Below, piece by piece: positions 35,903 to 45,500 of a stretch of 60,043 nucleotides of DNA. The position numbers and the translations under genes were made by a program. Numbering within the stretch: the first letter of the stretch is position 1; each line of letters starts with the position of its first letter. The DNA lies in contig CP136752.1 of assembly GCA_033471095.1 (NCBI GenBank), positions 909,727-969,769 of the forward strand. Direction: 5' to 3'. The notes under the pieces were generated by a model. It did no database searches and had not been told where the DNA came from. It worked only from the letters and a program-made list of their open reading frames with translations. The DNA is from Nitrosopumilaceae archaeon AB1(1). Its GTDB lineage: Archaea > Thermoproteota > Nitrososphaeria > Nitrososphaerales > Nitrosopumilaceae.

Positions 35903-36490
35903 TTAATTGTTCTCTGATGTAATGTCTATCTCTATGGTGGACACACTACGTTTTTTTCCATCTTTTGATGCTAACAGATCTGATGCGATTCTAACATCTC
36001 CTATTTTATACCCTACGGTATTCATTCGCTTAACAATCATCTGTGAAACATCTACTGCTTGTGTGAGTCGTCTTCCTCTTGCTTTGAGTGTTACTTTAGG
36101 TAATGTTGATAGTTGTGTCAATGTGGATGTAACATATGTCATTATTGGTTTAGTACCAATAAAAATAATATTTCTTGATTGTGTTTGATCCACATAATTG
36201 GCATCTTTTTCTTGTTGCTCTTTTTTTATTTCATGGTTAATCGATGTATCATCTGTTTTTTGTACATCATCTGCCTCTACAAGTGTTGGTGTAGATTTAA
36301 TTTCCAAGTCCCCATCATCCTTGATTTCTTTTTCATCAATGTTATCATTTGTCGTATCTTCATGCGGCGGTGTATCTTCTAATTTTTTTGACTCTGAATC
36401 TGCCGATGAATCTGACTCTTTGGGCTCTTCTCTTGATTTGGTAAATTCTTTCAAGATCTCTTCTGCATCACTAAGTTTATCTTTATTCAT
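35903..36490 (-). CDS. Alba-domain nucleic-acid-binding protein with acidic N-terminal extension
   Basis: A 195-residue protein. Residues about 105-193 are an Alba domain (NIIFIGTKPIMTYVTSTLTQL, ARGRRLTQAVDVS, then a basic loop and STIEIDI). Alba proteins coat DNA or RNA. The first 100 residues are low-complexity and rich in Asp/Glu/Ser, which ordinary Alba proteins (about 90 residues) lack; this may tune binding or recruit partners. The upstream 82-residue gene, 30 bp away on the same strand, may be in the same transcript. Confidence 0.8.
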   Translation of the reverse strand: MNKDKLSDAEEILKEFTKSREEPKESDSSADSESKKLEDTPPHEDTTNDNIDEKEIKDDGDLEIKSTPTLVEADDVQKTDDTSINHEIKKEQQEKDANYVDQTQSRNIIFIGTKPIMTYVTSTLTQLSTLPKVTLKARGRRLTQAVDVSQMIVKRMNTVGYKIGDVRIASDLLASKDGKKRSVSTIEIDITSENN

Positions 36491-36520
36491 TTCTGTACTC
36501 TTTGTATCAATCCTTTACTA

Positions 36521-36769
36521 TTATTTTTTACCTAATTTGTTTTCTTTAATGTATTCTTCTAGTATGATTTCTGCATCTTCTTGTTTTCCATTCACTATAC
36601 GTTCAACAATATCTCTATCAGATATCTCAAAACAACTCAACAGATCCTGATGATCTTTGTATATTAGTAATATATTATTTTGAAAGTGACAATGGTATAT
36701 CTTCTCTTTTTCCATGCCATCTGGATTTATCTTTACGCCTTCCTTTTCTACCTTTAGCGGATACTCCAT
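36521..36769 (-). CDS. hypothetical protein
   Basis: An 82-residue acidic, soluble protein with a HCHFQNNILLIYKDHQDLL core. It has no recognised family. Good spacing just upstream of the Alba gene supports a real gene. Confidence 0.45.
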   Translation of the reverse strand: MEYPLKVEKEGVKINPDGMEKEKIYHCHFQNNILLIYKDHQDLLSCFEISDRDIVERIVNGKQEDAEIILEEYIKENKLGKK

Positions 36770-36883
36770 GATGTTAGCGTCGTATGATAAAAATATAAAT
36801 CTGTATTAGGATCATCTCGATGTATTACACATTATATGATTATTATAGTATATGATAATAATATGTTATAATAATATCTTAAT

Positions 36884-37978
36884 GTGTCTGATCCAATTAT
36901 ATTTCATGTAGATTTTGATTACTTTTATGCACAGTGTGAAGAAATTCGTGATCCTCTGCTAAAGACTAAACCTGTTGTTGTATGTGCTTTTTCAGATCGA
37001 GGTGCAGATAGTGGGGCAGTAGCTACGGCTAATTATACTTCTAGAGAATACGGTGTAAAATCTGGCATGCCTATTAGTTTGGCAAAAAAGAAATTACTTG
37101 AGCGTGATGATTCTGTATTTCTTCACACAGATTTTGATTATTATGCGAACATCACAAATCAATCTATGAAACTCATGGAAGAATTCGCCGATATCTTTGA
37201 ATATGTGGGAAGAGATGAGGCATATCTTGATGTTACTCAACGACTAGATGGTAACTTTGATAAATCTGGACATTTTGCTCAACAATTAAAAAATAAAATT
37301 CGTGATGTAGTTCATCTAACATGCTCTGTTGGTATATCTACAAATAAATTAATTTCAAAAATTGCCTCAGCTTACAATAAACCTGATGGTTTGACCGTGG
37401 TTCGGCCAAACCAAATCTTGACTTTTCTAGAACCGTTGAATATTCGAGATATTCCACATGTAGGTAGTCATACATATCAGATTCTCTCTGATATGGGGGT
37501 TGAGACTGTTGGACAAGCAAGGGAAATTGACATATTTGACTTACAACAGAAATTTGGAAGAAAAATAGGCACCTATATCTTTCATTCTGTACGGGGGTAC
37601 TCTACTAGTCCTGTATCTGAAAAAGCACCCAACGTACAGTATAGCAAAATACATACTCTAAAGCAAGACTCGTTAGATTATGATTACCTCTCCCAAGTTG
37701 TTCAAAGTATATGCTCTGAGATACATGAAATTATAACAAAGAATAACAAAATGTTTCATACCATAGGATTACAATTTGTCCAGTCTGATTTGACATCCAA
37801 ATCCAAATCATACACTACAAAAACTTTTATCTCTAGTAAAACTGAATTGGAAAAAATAACTAACCAATTATTAATTTATGTGTTGAATACCCAACAAATT
37901 CCATTTCGTCGTATAGGAGTTCGGGTATCTGATCTATCAGATATCCAAGGACAAACTAATCTTTCAACTTATTTTTAA
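36884..37978 (+). CDS. dinB: Y-family translesion DNA polymerase (Dpo4/Dbh/PolIV type)
   Basis: A 364-residue lesion-bypass polymerase. The catalytic acids are Asp10 (FHVDFDYFYAQ), Asp111 and Glu112 (GRDEAYLD, where most members have a Ser-x-Asp-Glu). The helix-hairpin-helix region (IRDIPHVGSHTYQIL) and the little-finger domain follow. The last eight residues QTNLSTYF match a PCNA-interacting box (Q-x-x-L-x-x-Y-F). GTG start. The 3' end overlaps the convergent membrane protein gene by 23 nt. Confidence 0.92.
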   Translation: MSDPIIFHVDFDYFYAQCEEIRDPLLKTKPVVVCAFSDRGADSGAVATANYTSREYGVKSGMPISLAKKKLLERDDSVFLHTDFDYYANITNQSMKLMEEFADIFEYVGRDEAYLDVTQRLDGNFDKSGHFAQQLKNKIRDVVHLTCSVGISTNKLISKIASAYNKPDGLTVVRPNQILTFLEPLNIRDIPHVGSHTYQILSDMGVETVGQAREIDIFDLQQKFGRKIGTYIFHSVRGYSTSPVSEKAPNVQYSKIHTLKQDSLDYDYLSQVVQSICSEIHEIITKNNKMFHTIGLQFVQSDLTSKSKSYTTKTFISSKTELEKITNQLLIYVLNTQQIPFRRIGVRVSDLSDIQGQTNLSTYF

Positions 37979-38888
37979 TATTTTTATTCTTTAACCTTTT
38001 CGTCTCAATTCTTGCAACAATTAATAAAAAGATAAACAACCATGGTAGGAACATAATCTCACCTGCTACAGAATGAAATTCTTCCCATTGGGCAGCATTA
38101 GTGGTTACTTTGAGTGCGTACACTGATAGCGAAAATACACGTATCATATTTATGAAAATAGTACCTCCCACACCAATCATAAAGTATATTGCTTTTCTTT
38201 GACGCGGAATATTCATTTTTAATAAAAACGCCATCATGACTAGACTGTATATGATTATACTGTGTACTGCAGCTGATGGCCAAAACACTTGAAGTGCAAA
38301 TGGACCGTGATCTCCTCGTAAAAACAACAGATTATCTCTTGCAATCGCAGTTCCCAAATCTAATGTTGTAATTATTGCAGCGTTGGCCTCAACTAGGGGT
38401 GGGACTATAAACTGCAAGGGACCAAGTGTATCGTAAGGGAAGAATGCGTCAAGAGATAATATAATTGCGCTACCTGCTAGAAATATTGGACCTGCCGGCG
38501 CCACACGAATCCATTTTCTTCCAAAACATATCATTAATGCCCCTATGACAAATACCGTCATAACGATGAAATCCCACATCCAAACCCATGAATCAATTAA
38601 TTGAACATTATAATGTACAGATACATTTTTCAACATATCTGACAATCCGTACTCTAAACTTGTGATATATACCATTGTTATTATTGCTAATGGTATAATT
38701 CTAAACAGTTTTTTTGACGATATTACCGCCTTGATTCCTATTAATTCTGCTGCGATAAATGCTAACGCAAACAAAAATCCACCTCTGCCTTGATTCCAAC
38801 TTAGACTGAATGTATCTGGAAATATTATAAGAGCAAATAAAATTGGGCTTGATATTATGAGTATAACCCCAATCAGAATCTTATTCAT
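37956..38888 (-). CDS. exosortase/archaeosortase-like membrane protein with Ser at the catalytic Cys position
   Basis: About 310 residues with eight predicted membrane segments. I take ATG 38888 as start (38912 is also possible). Late motifs resemble the archaeosortase triad. WPSAAVHS (Ser213 in the 38912 numbering) stands where the family has a Cys-containing (A)CSG-x-x-S. FINMIRV gives the conserved Asn/Arg, and EEFHSVAG gives the His. Archaeosortases cut C-terminal sorting signals and attach proteins to lipid. Cys to Ser would weaken or alter catalysis. The family call is inferred from motif order and topology. Confidence 0.55.
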   Translation of the reverse strand: MNKILIGVILIISSPILFALIIFPDTFSLSWNQGRGGFLFALAFIAAELIGIKAVISSKKLFRIIPLAIITMVYITSLEYGLSDMLKNVSVHYNVQLIDSWVWMWDFIVMTVFVIGALMICFGRKWIRVAPAGPIFLAGSAIILSLDAFFPYDTLGPLQFIVPPLVEANAAIITTLDLGTAIARDNLLFLRGDHGPFALQVFWPSAAVHSIIIYSLVMMAFLLKMNIPRQRKAIYFMIGVGGTIFINMIRVFSLSVYALKVTTNAAQWEEFHSVAGEIMFLPWLFIFLLIVARIETKRLKNKNIKNKLKD

Positions 38889-38932
38889 CAATATGTATGA
38901 TCCATTTGTCAATAATAGGATATGTGTAATAG

Positions 38933-40075
38933 TTATACAAACTGTTCTATTGAGTGCTGTTTCATCTTGTTTATTGTATCCATGTTCTCACTCCATTGTT
39001 TATGCTCTATACTCGTATATGCTGTAGTGAATCTGAATCCTTCTTGAAAATTATTTACAATACATTCTTCATTTCTCATCGCCTGCCTTACTCCCTCTCT
39101 AATCTGCCAAACTCCTACCGGTATGGCATACTGGGGACGAATCTCACGTAACACAAGTACTCCTGCCTGTATGTCATTTCTGTACAAGTATTCAGTTATT
39201 GCAAGTTTTGCTGCAAAATATGCCCCTGCAATACTCGGTGAATTCACTACTCTCTTTGTATCTTCTAAATCTGACCCAAACTCTATGGTATTATTTTTTC
39301 CTGTCCATGCCTCTACCATTTCATACATCCATCTATGTGGAAATAATAAAACCACAAAAACATTATCAAGATGTGTAAATGAAAAAACCTTACATGAATC
39401 TATAACTGGAAAATCTATTATATTATTTACCAAATATTTTGATATTATGGAATCTGTGGCAGTTATACTCCATTTTGTAGGAACAATTTTACTATCATGT
39501 CCAAACATTCCGATACTCAAACATCTACTAATTTTAGATATCTCTACATCATTATTATATATGTGAATAATTGCCTCATCTGCTTTTAGATCATTATCAT
39601 AAAATGTATTCTCTACTGTTTTAATTGATCTAGAATTTGAAATGTTTATCTTTTGTATTTGACCCATTGGACCGAATAACGATTCGTCAAAGGAGATACT
39701 GGTTTTCTTTGTAAATTCCAACTGTGAATCAGTTGGATGTGATGCCATTGCCATCTCTTGTAATCCCTCAATGTAACGTCCTGTGACTTCTTTGACTCCT
39801 ATCTTCTTTGTTCCCCTAACTAGATTTAATCTATAATTAATGATTTGATTTAGACTCTTTCCACTCCATTCCTCTGGGGAGTCTAGTATGCTTGTATTGC
39901 CATGTACTTGTGGTACCATGGGTCCTACCATTACTTTTGGATAACCATACTCCCCCACAAATACTGAAGGTGGACTGGATCCTTCTACTATATCTGATTC
40001 AAATAGTGTATTTTTTGTGATATTTTGATACCATTTTTTTAAAATATCATGTCTGATTGATTGTTTGGTATTCAT
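38933..40075 (-). CDS. Nre-family (NreA/NreB) DNA repair protein
   Basis: A 380-residue archaeal Nre protein, implicated in DNA repair through PCNA. Conserved stretches are GSSPPSVFVGEYGYPKV and the VGPMVPQVHG segment at the N-terminus, and SRCLSIGMFGHDSKIVPTKWSITATD in the middle. The family's N-terminal zinc module is absent, as in NreA. The last eight residues QHSIEQFV fit a PCNA-interacting box (Q-x-x-I-x-x-F-V). Confidence 0.85.
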   Translation of the reverse strand: MNTKQSIRHDILKKWYQNITKNTLFESDIVEGSSPPSVFVGEYGYPKVMVGPMVPQVHGNTSILDSPEEWSGKSLNQIINYRLNLVRGTKKIGVKEVTGRYIEGLQEMAMASHPTDSQLEFTKKTSISFDESLFGPMGQIQKINISNSRSIKTVENTFYDNDLKADEAIIHIYNNDVEISKISRCLSIGMFGHDSKIVPTKWSITATDSIISKYLVNNIIDFPVIDSCKVFSFTHLDNVFVVLLFPHRWMYEMVEAWTGKNNTIEFGSDLEDTKRVVNSPSIAGAYFAAKLAITEYLYRNDIQAGVLVLREIRPQYAIPVGVWQIREGVRQAMRNEECIVNNFQEGFRFTTAYTSIEHKQWSENMDTINKMKQHSIEQFV

Positions 40076-40121
40076 GATTGATTTTTAAAATAATTACACA
40101 TCTAATTGATTTAAAACTTTA

Positions 40122-40610
40122 TTAATTATTTGATTTAATTTCACAATTTGCAGATATGGCCCTTGTGGTAGTAAAATAAAAAAATACCAACAGGATTAAT
40201 GATATTATTCTCAGATGAGTATCATAATTTTCAAGAAACGTAAAGGCGACACTGGCACCTGTACCGAACGTAGCTATTAACGAAAAACCAATTGGACCAC
40301 AACCACACACTCCTGCTATTGTTCCTATCATAAATCCTGCAATACTTCCACCCATGCCACGTTTTTTATTACCACGAATAATTCCTAGTTGATATATATT
40401 CATAGATAATACGATACCTGATAAAATTGATATCATCACAATTAATAATAATGATAATTCACTTTTATCTGGAATATGTCCTACTAGATATGGTTCTAGA
40501 AATATAAATTCTGATGTTAGTAATAATGAAAATAATATTGTGCTAAATATTGCCATAGCTAAGAGTGTGAATCTGAATTGGTTGAAAACTAGTAGAAACG
40601 ATGTTAACAA
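40122..40610 (-). CDS. four-helix membrane protein with Cys-Gly-Cys motif, partner of DsbA-like gene
   Basis: A 162-residue protein with four hydrophobic segments. A conserved-looking GVCGCGPIGFS (Cys102 and Cys104) opens the third. The TTG start lies one base after the DsbA-like stop, so translation is coupled. A Cys pair at a membrane face beside DsbA suggests a role in reoxidising or reducing the thioredoxin-fold partner, as DsbB or VKOR do elsewhere. No similarity to those families is visible. Confidence 0.55.
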   Translation of the reverse strand: MLTSFLLVFNQFRFTLLAMAIFSTILFSLLLTSEFIFLEPYLVGHIPDKSELSLLLIVMISILSGIVLSMNIYQLGIIRGNKKRGMGGSIAGFMIGTIAGVCGCGPIGFSLIATFGTGASVAFTFLENYDTHLRIISLILLVFFYFTTTRAISANCEIKSNN

Positions 40611-40611
40611 T

Positions 40612-41253
40612 TTACATCAACGTATCTAATACACGATTAAATACATGATATGGCTGTGCTCCACTGATTCTTTCCATTCCTTCATCACTAATTATTATAA
40701 ATCCGGGTGTTGCACGTATTCCTTGTTTTTTAGCCTGCTTTGAATTAAATTCTACTCTGTCTAGATGTTTATCTGAATAAATACAATCCTCAAAAATTTT
40801 TCCATCTAATCCCATCTCCTCGGCAATTTTTTGTAGACTAATTTTATTTGCCCAACCATCGTCTATTCCTTTCTGTCTTTCATATAACATACTGTGATAC
40901 TCCCAATATTTTCCCTGATCTTCTGCACAGTATGTTGCATGCGCCGCTTTAGATGAATCACTTCCCAAAAATGCCAAATCTACAAATATTATATTCGCTT
41001 TACCTGTTTCCACATAATTACTAATTATTGAATCTCTTGTCATATGATACCAATGTGCGCATGCCTCACATTGATAATCCCCAAATTCTATGATTGTTAT
41101 TGGTGCGTTAGGATTGCCCAATGGGTTAGATGCTCTAGATATATCGACACTGTTTGCAAATAATGTATCATTTGTGCTAGATGTGTATGTGACTATGATT
41201 ATTCCTATTATGACTATTATACTAATACCTCCAACTATGAGCTTTTTTGTCAT
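40612..41253 (-). CDS. membrane-anchored DsbA-family thiol-disulfide oxidoreductase
   Basis: A 213-residue protein from ATG 41253. The frame opens further upstream, but that part is not convincing and runs into the ino1 promoter. A membrane anchor (about 5-22) is followed by the thioredoxin fold with active site Cys62-Glu-Ala-Cys65 (YQCEACAHW) and the cis-Pro loop GIRATPGFI. It is expected to face outside and to form or shuffle disulfides in exported proteins. Adjacent to the Cys-Gly-Cys membrane protein. Confidence 0.85.
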   Translation of the reverse strand: MTKKLIVGGISIIVIIGIIIVTYTSSTNDTLFANSVDISRASNPLGNPNAPITIIEFGDYQCEACAHWYHMTRDSIISNYVETGKANIIFVDLAFLGSDSSKAAHATYCAEDQGKYWEYHSMLYERQKGIDDGWANKISLQKIAEEMGLDGKIFEDCIYSDKHLDRVEFNSKQAKKQGIRATPGFIIISDEGMERISGAQPYHVFNRVLDTLM

Positions 41254-41344
41254 ACATATAGTAAAATTATTGTTATTAAAAAATGTTGTATTGAATCCAT
41301 ATTTACACAAAACTTTAAACATACAACAAGTCATTAATTGATAA

Positions 41345-42439
41345 TTGGGTAAAATCAAAGTCGCTCTTGTTGGCATTGGTAATTGTTTTTCAGGACTAAT
41401 ACAAGGAATAGAATACTATCATCAAAATTCATCTCAGGAAGTAAATGGAATTATCCATAAAGAACTTGGTGGTTATGGAATATTTGATATTGAATTTGTA
41501 GCCGGATTTGATGTCGGTGAAAATAAAATCGGTCATGTGCTGAACGATGCCATTTATGCATATCCAAACATGGTCGATTGGATACCCAAAGACAAAATGC
41601 CTACAACAGATGCGCTAGTCTATGAAAGTCCAATACTTGATGGTGTGGGGATTTGGGTTGAGAATCGTGTAAAACCAATTAAAAGTAATAAAAGTATAGA
41701 ACAGTTAACAGAAGAAATTAAAAAAGTTTTAAAAGATACAGGTACAGAAATTATTGTCTCATATCTTCCAGTAGGTTCTGAAAAGGTGACACAGTTTTGG
41801 GCACAGATATGCCTAGATATGTCCATAGCATTTGTTAATTGCATTCCTTCCTTTATTGCATCTGATGATAAGTGGGCTGCAAAGTTTAAAGAAAAAAATA
41901 TTCCTGTTATTGGCGATGATATTAAAGGTCAAGTGGGTGCTACAATAGTACATCGCACCTTGGCAAGACTATGTAGTCAACGTGGTACAAAAATCGATAG
42001 AACGTATCAACTGAATGTAGGTGGAAATACTGATTTTCTAAACATGAAAGAACAAGAAAGGCTTGTTAGTAAAAAAATTTCCAAGACTGAAAGTGTTCAA
42101 AGTCAACTAGATACGCGTCTAGATGATGATAATATCTATGTGGGTCCTTCTGATTTCATTCCTTTTCTTGGTAACAAAAAACTGATGTTTATGAGAATTG
42201 AGGGAAGACAATGGGCTAATATTCCTTATAATATGGATGTTAGATTAGAAGTGGATGATAAGGCCAACTCTGCTGGAATTGTTGTCGATGCAATTCGTTT
42301 GGCTAAAATTGCGTTAGACAAGGGTCATGGAGGTCCGGTGTTATCTGCAAGTGCATATCTGATGAAACATCCCTTGGAGCAGATGAGTGATGAAAAAGCG
42401 AAGACTGCCTGTGAAGATTTTGCAGCAAAGTCTTCCTAA
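41345..42439 (+). CDS. ino1: myo-inositol-1-phosphate synthase
   Basis: A 364-residue enzyme turning glucose 6-phosphate into inositol 1-phosphate, the headgroup precursor of archaeal phosphatidylinositol-type lipids. The NAD-binding loop GIGNCFSG is near the start, followed by FDVGENKIG. A SFIASDDKWAAKFKEKNIPVIGDDIKGQ(V) segment and a NVGGNTDFLNM segment are characteristic. TTG start at 41345, supported by the immediate Rossmann strand. Confidence 0.92.
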   Translation: MGKIKVALVGIGNCFSGLIQGIEYYHQNSSQEVNGIIHKELGGYGIFDIEFVAGFDVGENKIGHVLNDAIYAYPNMVDWIPKDKMPTTDALVYESPILDGVGIWVENRVKPIKSNKSIEQLTEEIKKVLKDTGTEIIVSYLPVGSEKVTQFWAQICLDMSIAFVNCIPSFIASDDKWAAKFKEKNIPVIGDDIKGQVGATIVHRTLARLCSQRGTKIDRTYQLNVGGNTDFLNMKEQERLVSKKISKTESVQSQLDTRLDDDNIYVGPSDFIPFLGNKKLMFMRIEGRQWANIPYNMDVRLEVDDKANSAGIVVDAIRLAKIALDKGHGGPVLSASAYLMKHPLEQMSDEKAKTACEDFAAKSS

Positions 42440-42502
42440 TGGCTATTTTGTGTATTTTTTTTAACACAAACTATTTTTTAGTATGAATAACTAATTGTAA
42501 TC

Positions 42503-45500
42503 ATGGTTCATATAAAGAAAGTTGAGATCTTTGGATTCAAATCATTTGGCTTTCGTAATGTTGATGTACATCTACGTCCTGGTCTTGTATCTATCTCTGG
42601 ACCTAATGGTTCAGGTAAGAGTAATATTTTAGATGCCATTATCTTTGCCCTTGGGGAAAATAGACCAAGACAGATGCGTGCTGGCAAACTCGTTGACCTA
42701 ATTCATGATGTAGAGGGTCGTAGACGAGGAACACGAATGGCTCGCGCTAGTGTTCATTTTGATAATACTGATCGTAAGATCGCTGTAGATTCGGATACTG
42801 TTGAAATTACTAGGGAGATGGACGAAAAGGGTGATAATTTGTATTATTTGAATAAAAAAAAGACACAGCGTAGTCGTATACTGAATATTTTAGATTTGGC
42901 AAATGCAGGTTTGAATCAACTGAATGTGGTTCAACAAGGAACAATTACTAGAATATCTGAATTTTCTCCAGATGAGAAACGAGAATCTATTGAAAATCTT
43001 ATTGGTCTTGCATACTTTGATGAAAAGAAAGATGAAGCAATGAAACAACTGTCTGAAGCAGATCGTCGTTTAGAGATATCTTTTGCTAGAATGGATGAAA
43101 TTAAAAAACGAATTGATTCTTTGGAAGAAGAGAGAAACATTAAACTTCGATCAGATTTACTACAAAAAGAAATTGTACGTTTTGAGGCAATGTCTGCAAC
43201 TAGTCGATTAAAATATGTTAAAAATGATATTGAATCTAAATCTTTTCAACTTAAAGATTTAAAATCTGAAATTGTTGATATTACCAAACAGCGCGATCAA
43301 CTTCATACTAATTCTGAAGGTCTTAGGAAAAAGAAAAATACATTCATGGATGGTGTGGATAAATACAATACTTCCAAATCTGATATTGATACTAGACTCA
43401 GCAGAACTTTGAGTGAATATGAAGAGACCAAGAGTCAAGTTGGCACGACTGAGAGAGAAATTACTCAAATTCAAAACCAACTTCCTAAAATACAGTCAAA
43501 TATCGATATATCTGAAAAATATATATCTGAACTCTCTGTCGATGTAAAATCTCAAACAAAATCTAGTGACAAAATTGAAGAACAAAGAACTTTGATAATT
43601 AGTAAAATACAACAAATTGATTTGCAGATAAATGAGATTCTTGAGACTCAGACCAACTTATTCATACAAAGGCGTGAAATTGATAAGAGAATTAGAGTAT
43701 TCAACACTGAAATCAATCAAATAAAACTGGATCTGATGCAAATTGAAATACAAGATGATACCATTACAAATAAAATAACTTCCAATACTACTAAATCTTC
43801 ATCAAATACTACGAGTCTGTCCAAACTTGTTCAAATAAAAACAAAACTAGAGGTATCGTTACAAAAATTAAATTTATCTATTGATGATCTTCGGTCACAA
43901 TTATCTATATTGGACACAAAACATATGCGTCTTGAAAAAGAAACAGGCAGCATAGCAATTATTTTAGAAAAATCACTAGCAGCCCTGCATCAATATGGCT
44001 CAAAAATAAAAACAATAAAAAAAATCATGCACGAGGATTATACTATATCTAAACTATATTCTCATTCTGAAAAACTTGGTATTGAAGGATTAGTATATGA
44101 AGTACTTCGTTGGAACAAAAAATCTGAACGTGCAGTCATGGCAGTATGTTCTGATTGGCTTAAAGCTGTAATAGTTAAAGATATGGTCACTCTACTTGGA
44201 ATTTCAGAAGTTGTCCATAAACAAAATTTACCTCGTCTTAAAATAATCCCACTCGATACTATTCAAAATTTGCAATTTAATGTACCTAATCATCCTGATG
44301 TAATTGGACGATTATCTGATTTTGTACAATGTGATACAAAGTTTGCGCCTCTGAAATCCTTTTTATTTGGAAGTGTACTGCTAGTTAAATCTAGTAAAAC
44401 AGCTTCGGCACTATCGATACGTGGTTTTAATACTGTAACACCTCGAGGTGAATACTTTACTGCCAACTCTAAAGTTATGATTTTAGACACCAATTCAAAA
44501 ATCTCTAATCTTACAAAGACCATATCCATGGGGACATCTGTAGATGGTCTGACGAAAGCCATATCTCTTTTGAAAAAAATGAAAGATACAAAATCTGAAG
44601 ATTTGAAAAAAATCAATTACTTGAAAAGGAATTCAGCTACAAGCTTGGCTGATTTTTCTATAAAACTTGCAAACAGTAAATTGAATCTTGAAATTGTTCT
44701 TGTAAAAATTAAATCTATTACTGATGTACAAAGTCGGATAGAAACACGTATTCATGTTTTACATGACGAAAAGGAAAAAATGAGCATACAAAATAATGCC
44801 TTTGAAACAAAAATTAAACAGTTGTTAGATAGCACGTTCAGCCTACAAAATGAATATTCGGCAATTGATCCGAATAAAATGAAACAAAATCTTCCGGAAT
44901 TGAATAAAATAAAATCATCTTTACATGATCAACAATTTCAACTAGATGCACTCTACAAAGAATTATCTGTTAAAATAATTTCTACCGAGTTAACACTACA
45001 AACTGAAAAATCTAAATTAGAAATGTCTCGACACCAATTTAAAACACAATCTGTCGAGCTTGCTCGTCTACAACCAAGATTAAAAAAATATGGTTCACGA
45101 TATGATATTCTCAATAAAAAAATGACTGACTTGAGAGGAAAGGAACAAAATTTAATTTCCACCTCTGGTTCTTCTGTAGAGCAGATACGTGACTTTGACT
45201 CTGTACTGAATGATATGATTCATGATGAATCCGTTCATTCGCGTACGATTAATGCGTTAGAAAAACAAATCTTATCTTTAGAGCGTGATGTGGATGATCT
45301 AAAAATAGATGAATCTGGGTTACAAAAAAGATTAGATGTGATTGGAATTGCATCAGATTATGTTGAATTTGATGTAGTACCAATTCAAAATCAATTACAA
45401 ACTGAGCTAAATCGTCTAACCAATATTAATGCAAAAGCACCAGAGACATATTTGGAAATTAGTGTTGGGTATCGATCCATGTCTGAGAGAAAAAACTCAC

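Noticed and set aside
41254-41376. Longer N-terminus for the DsbA-like protein
   Set aside because: The extra 41 residues have no domain, contain odd Cys and Asn runs, and overlap the divergent ino1 start. The anchor helix begins just after ATG 41253.
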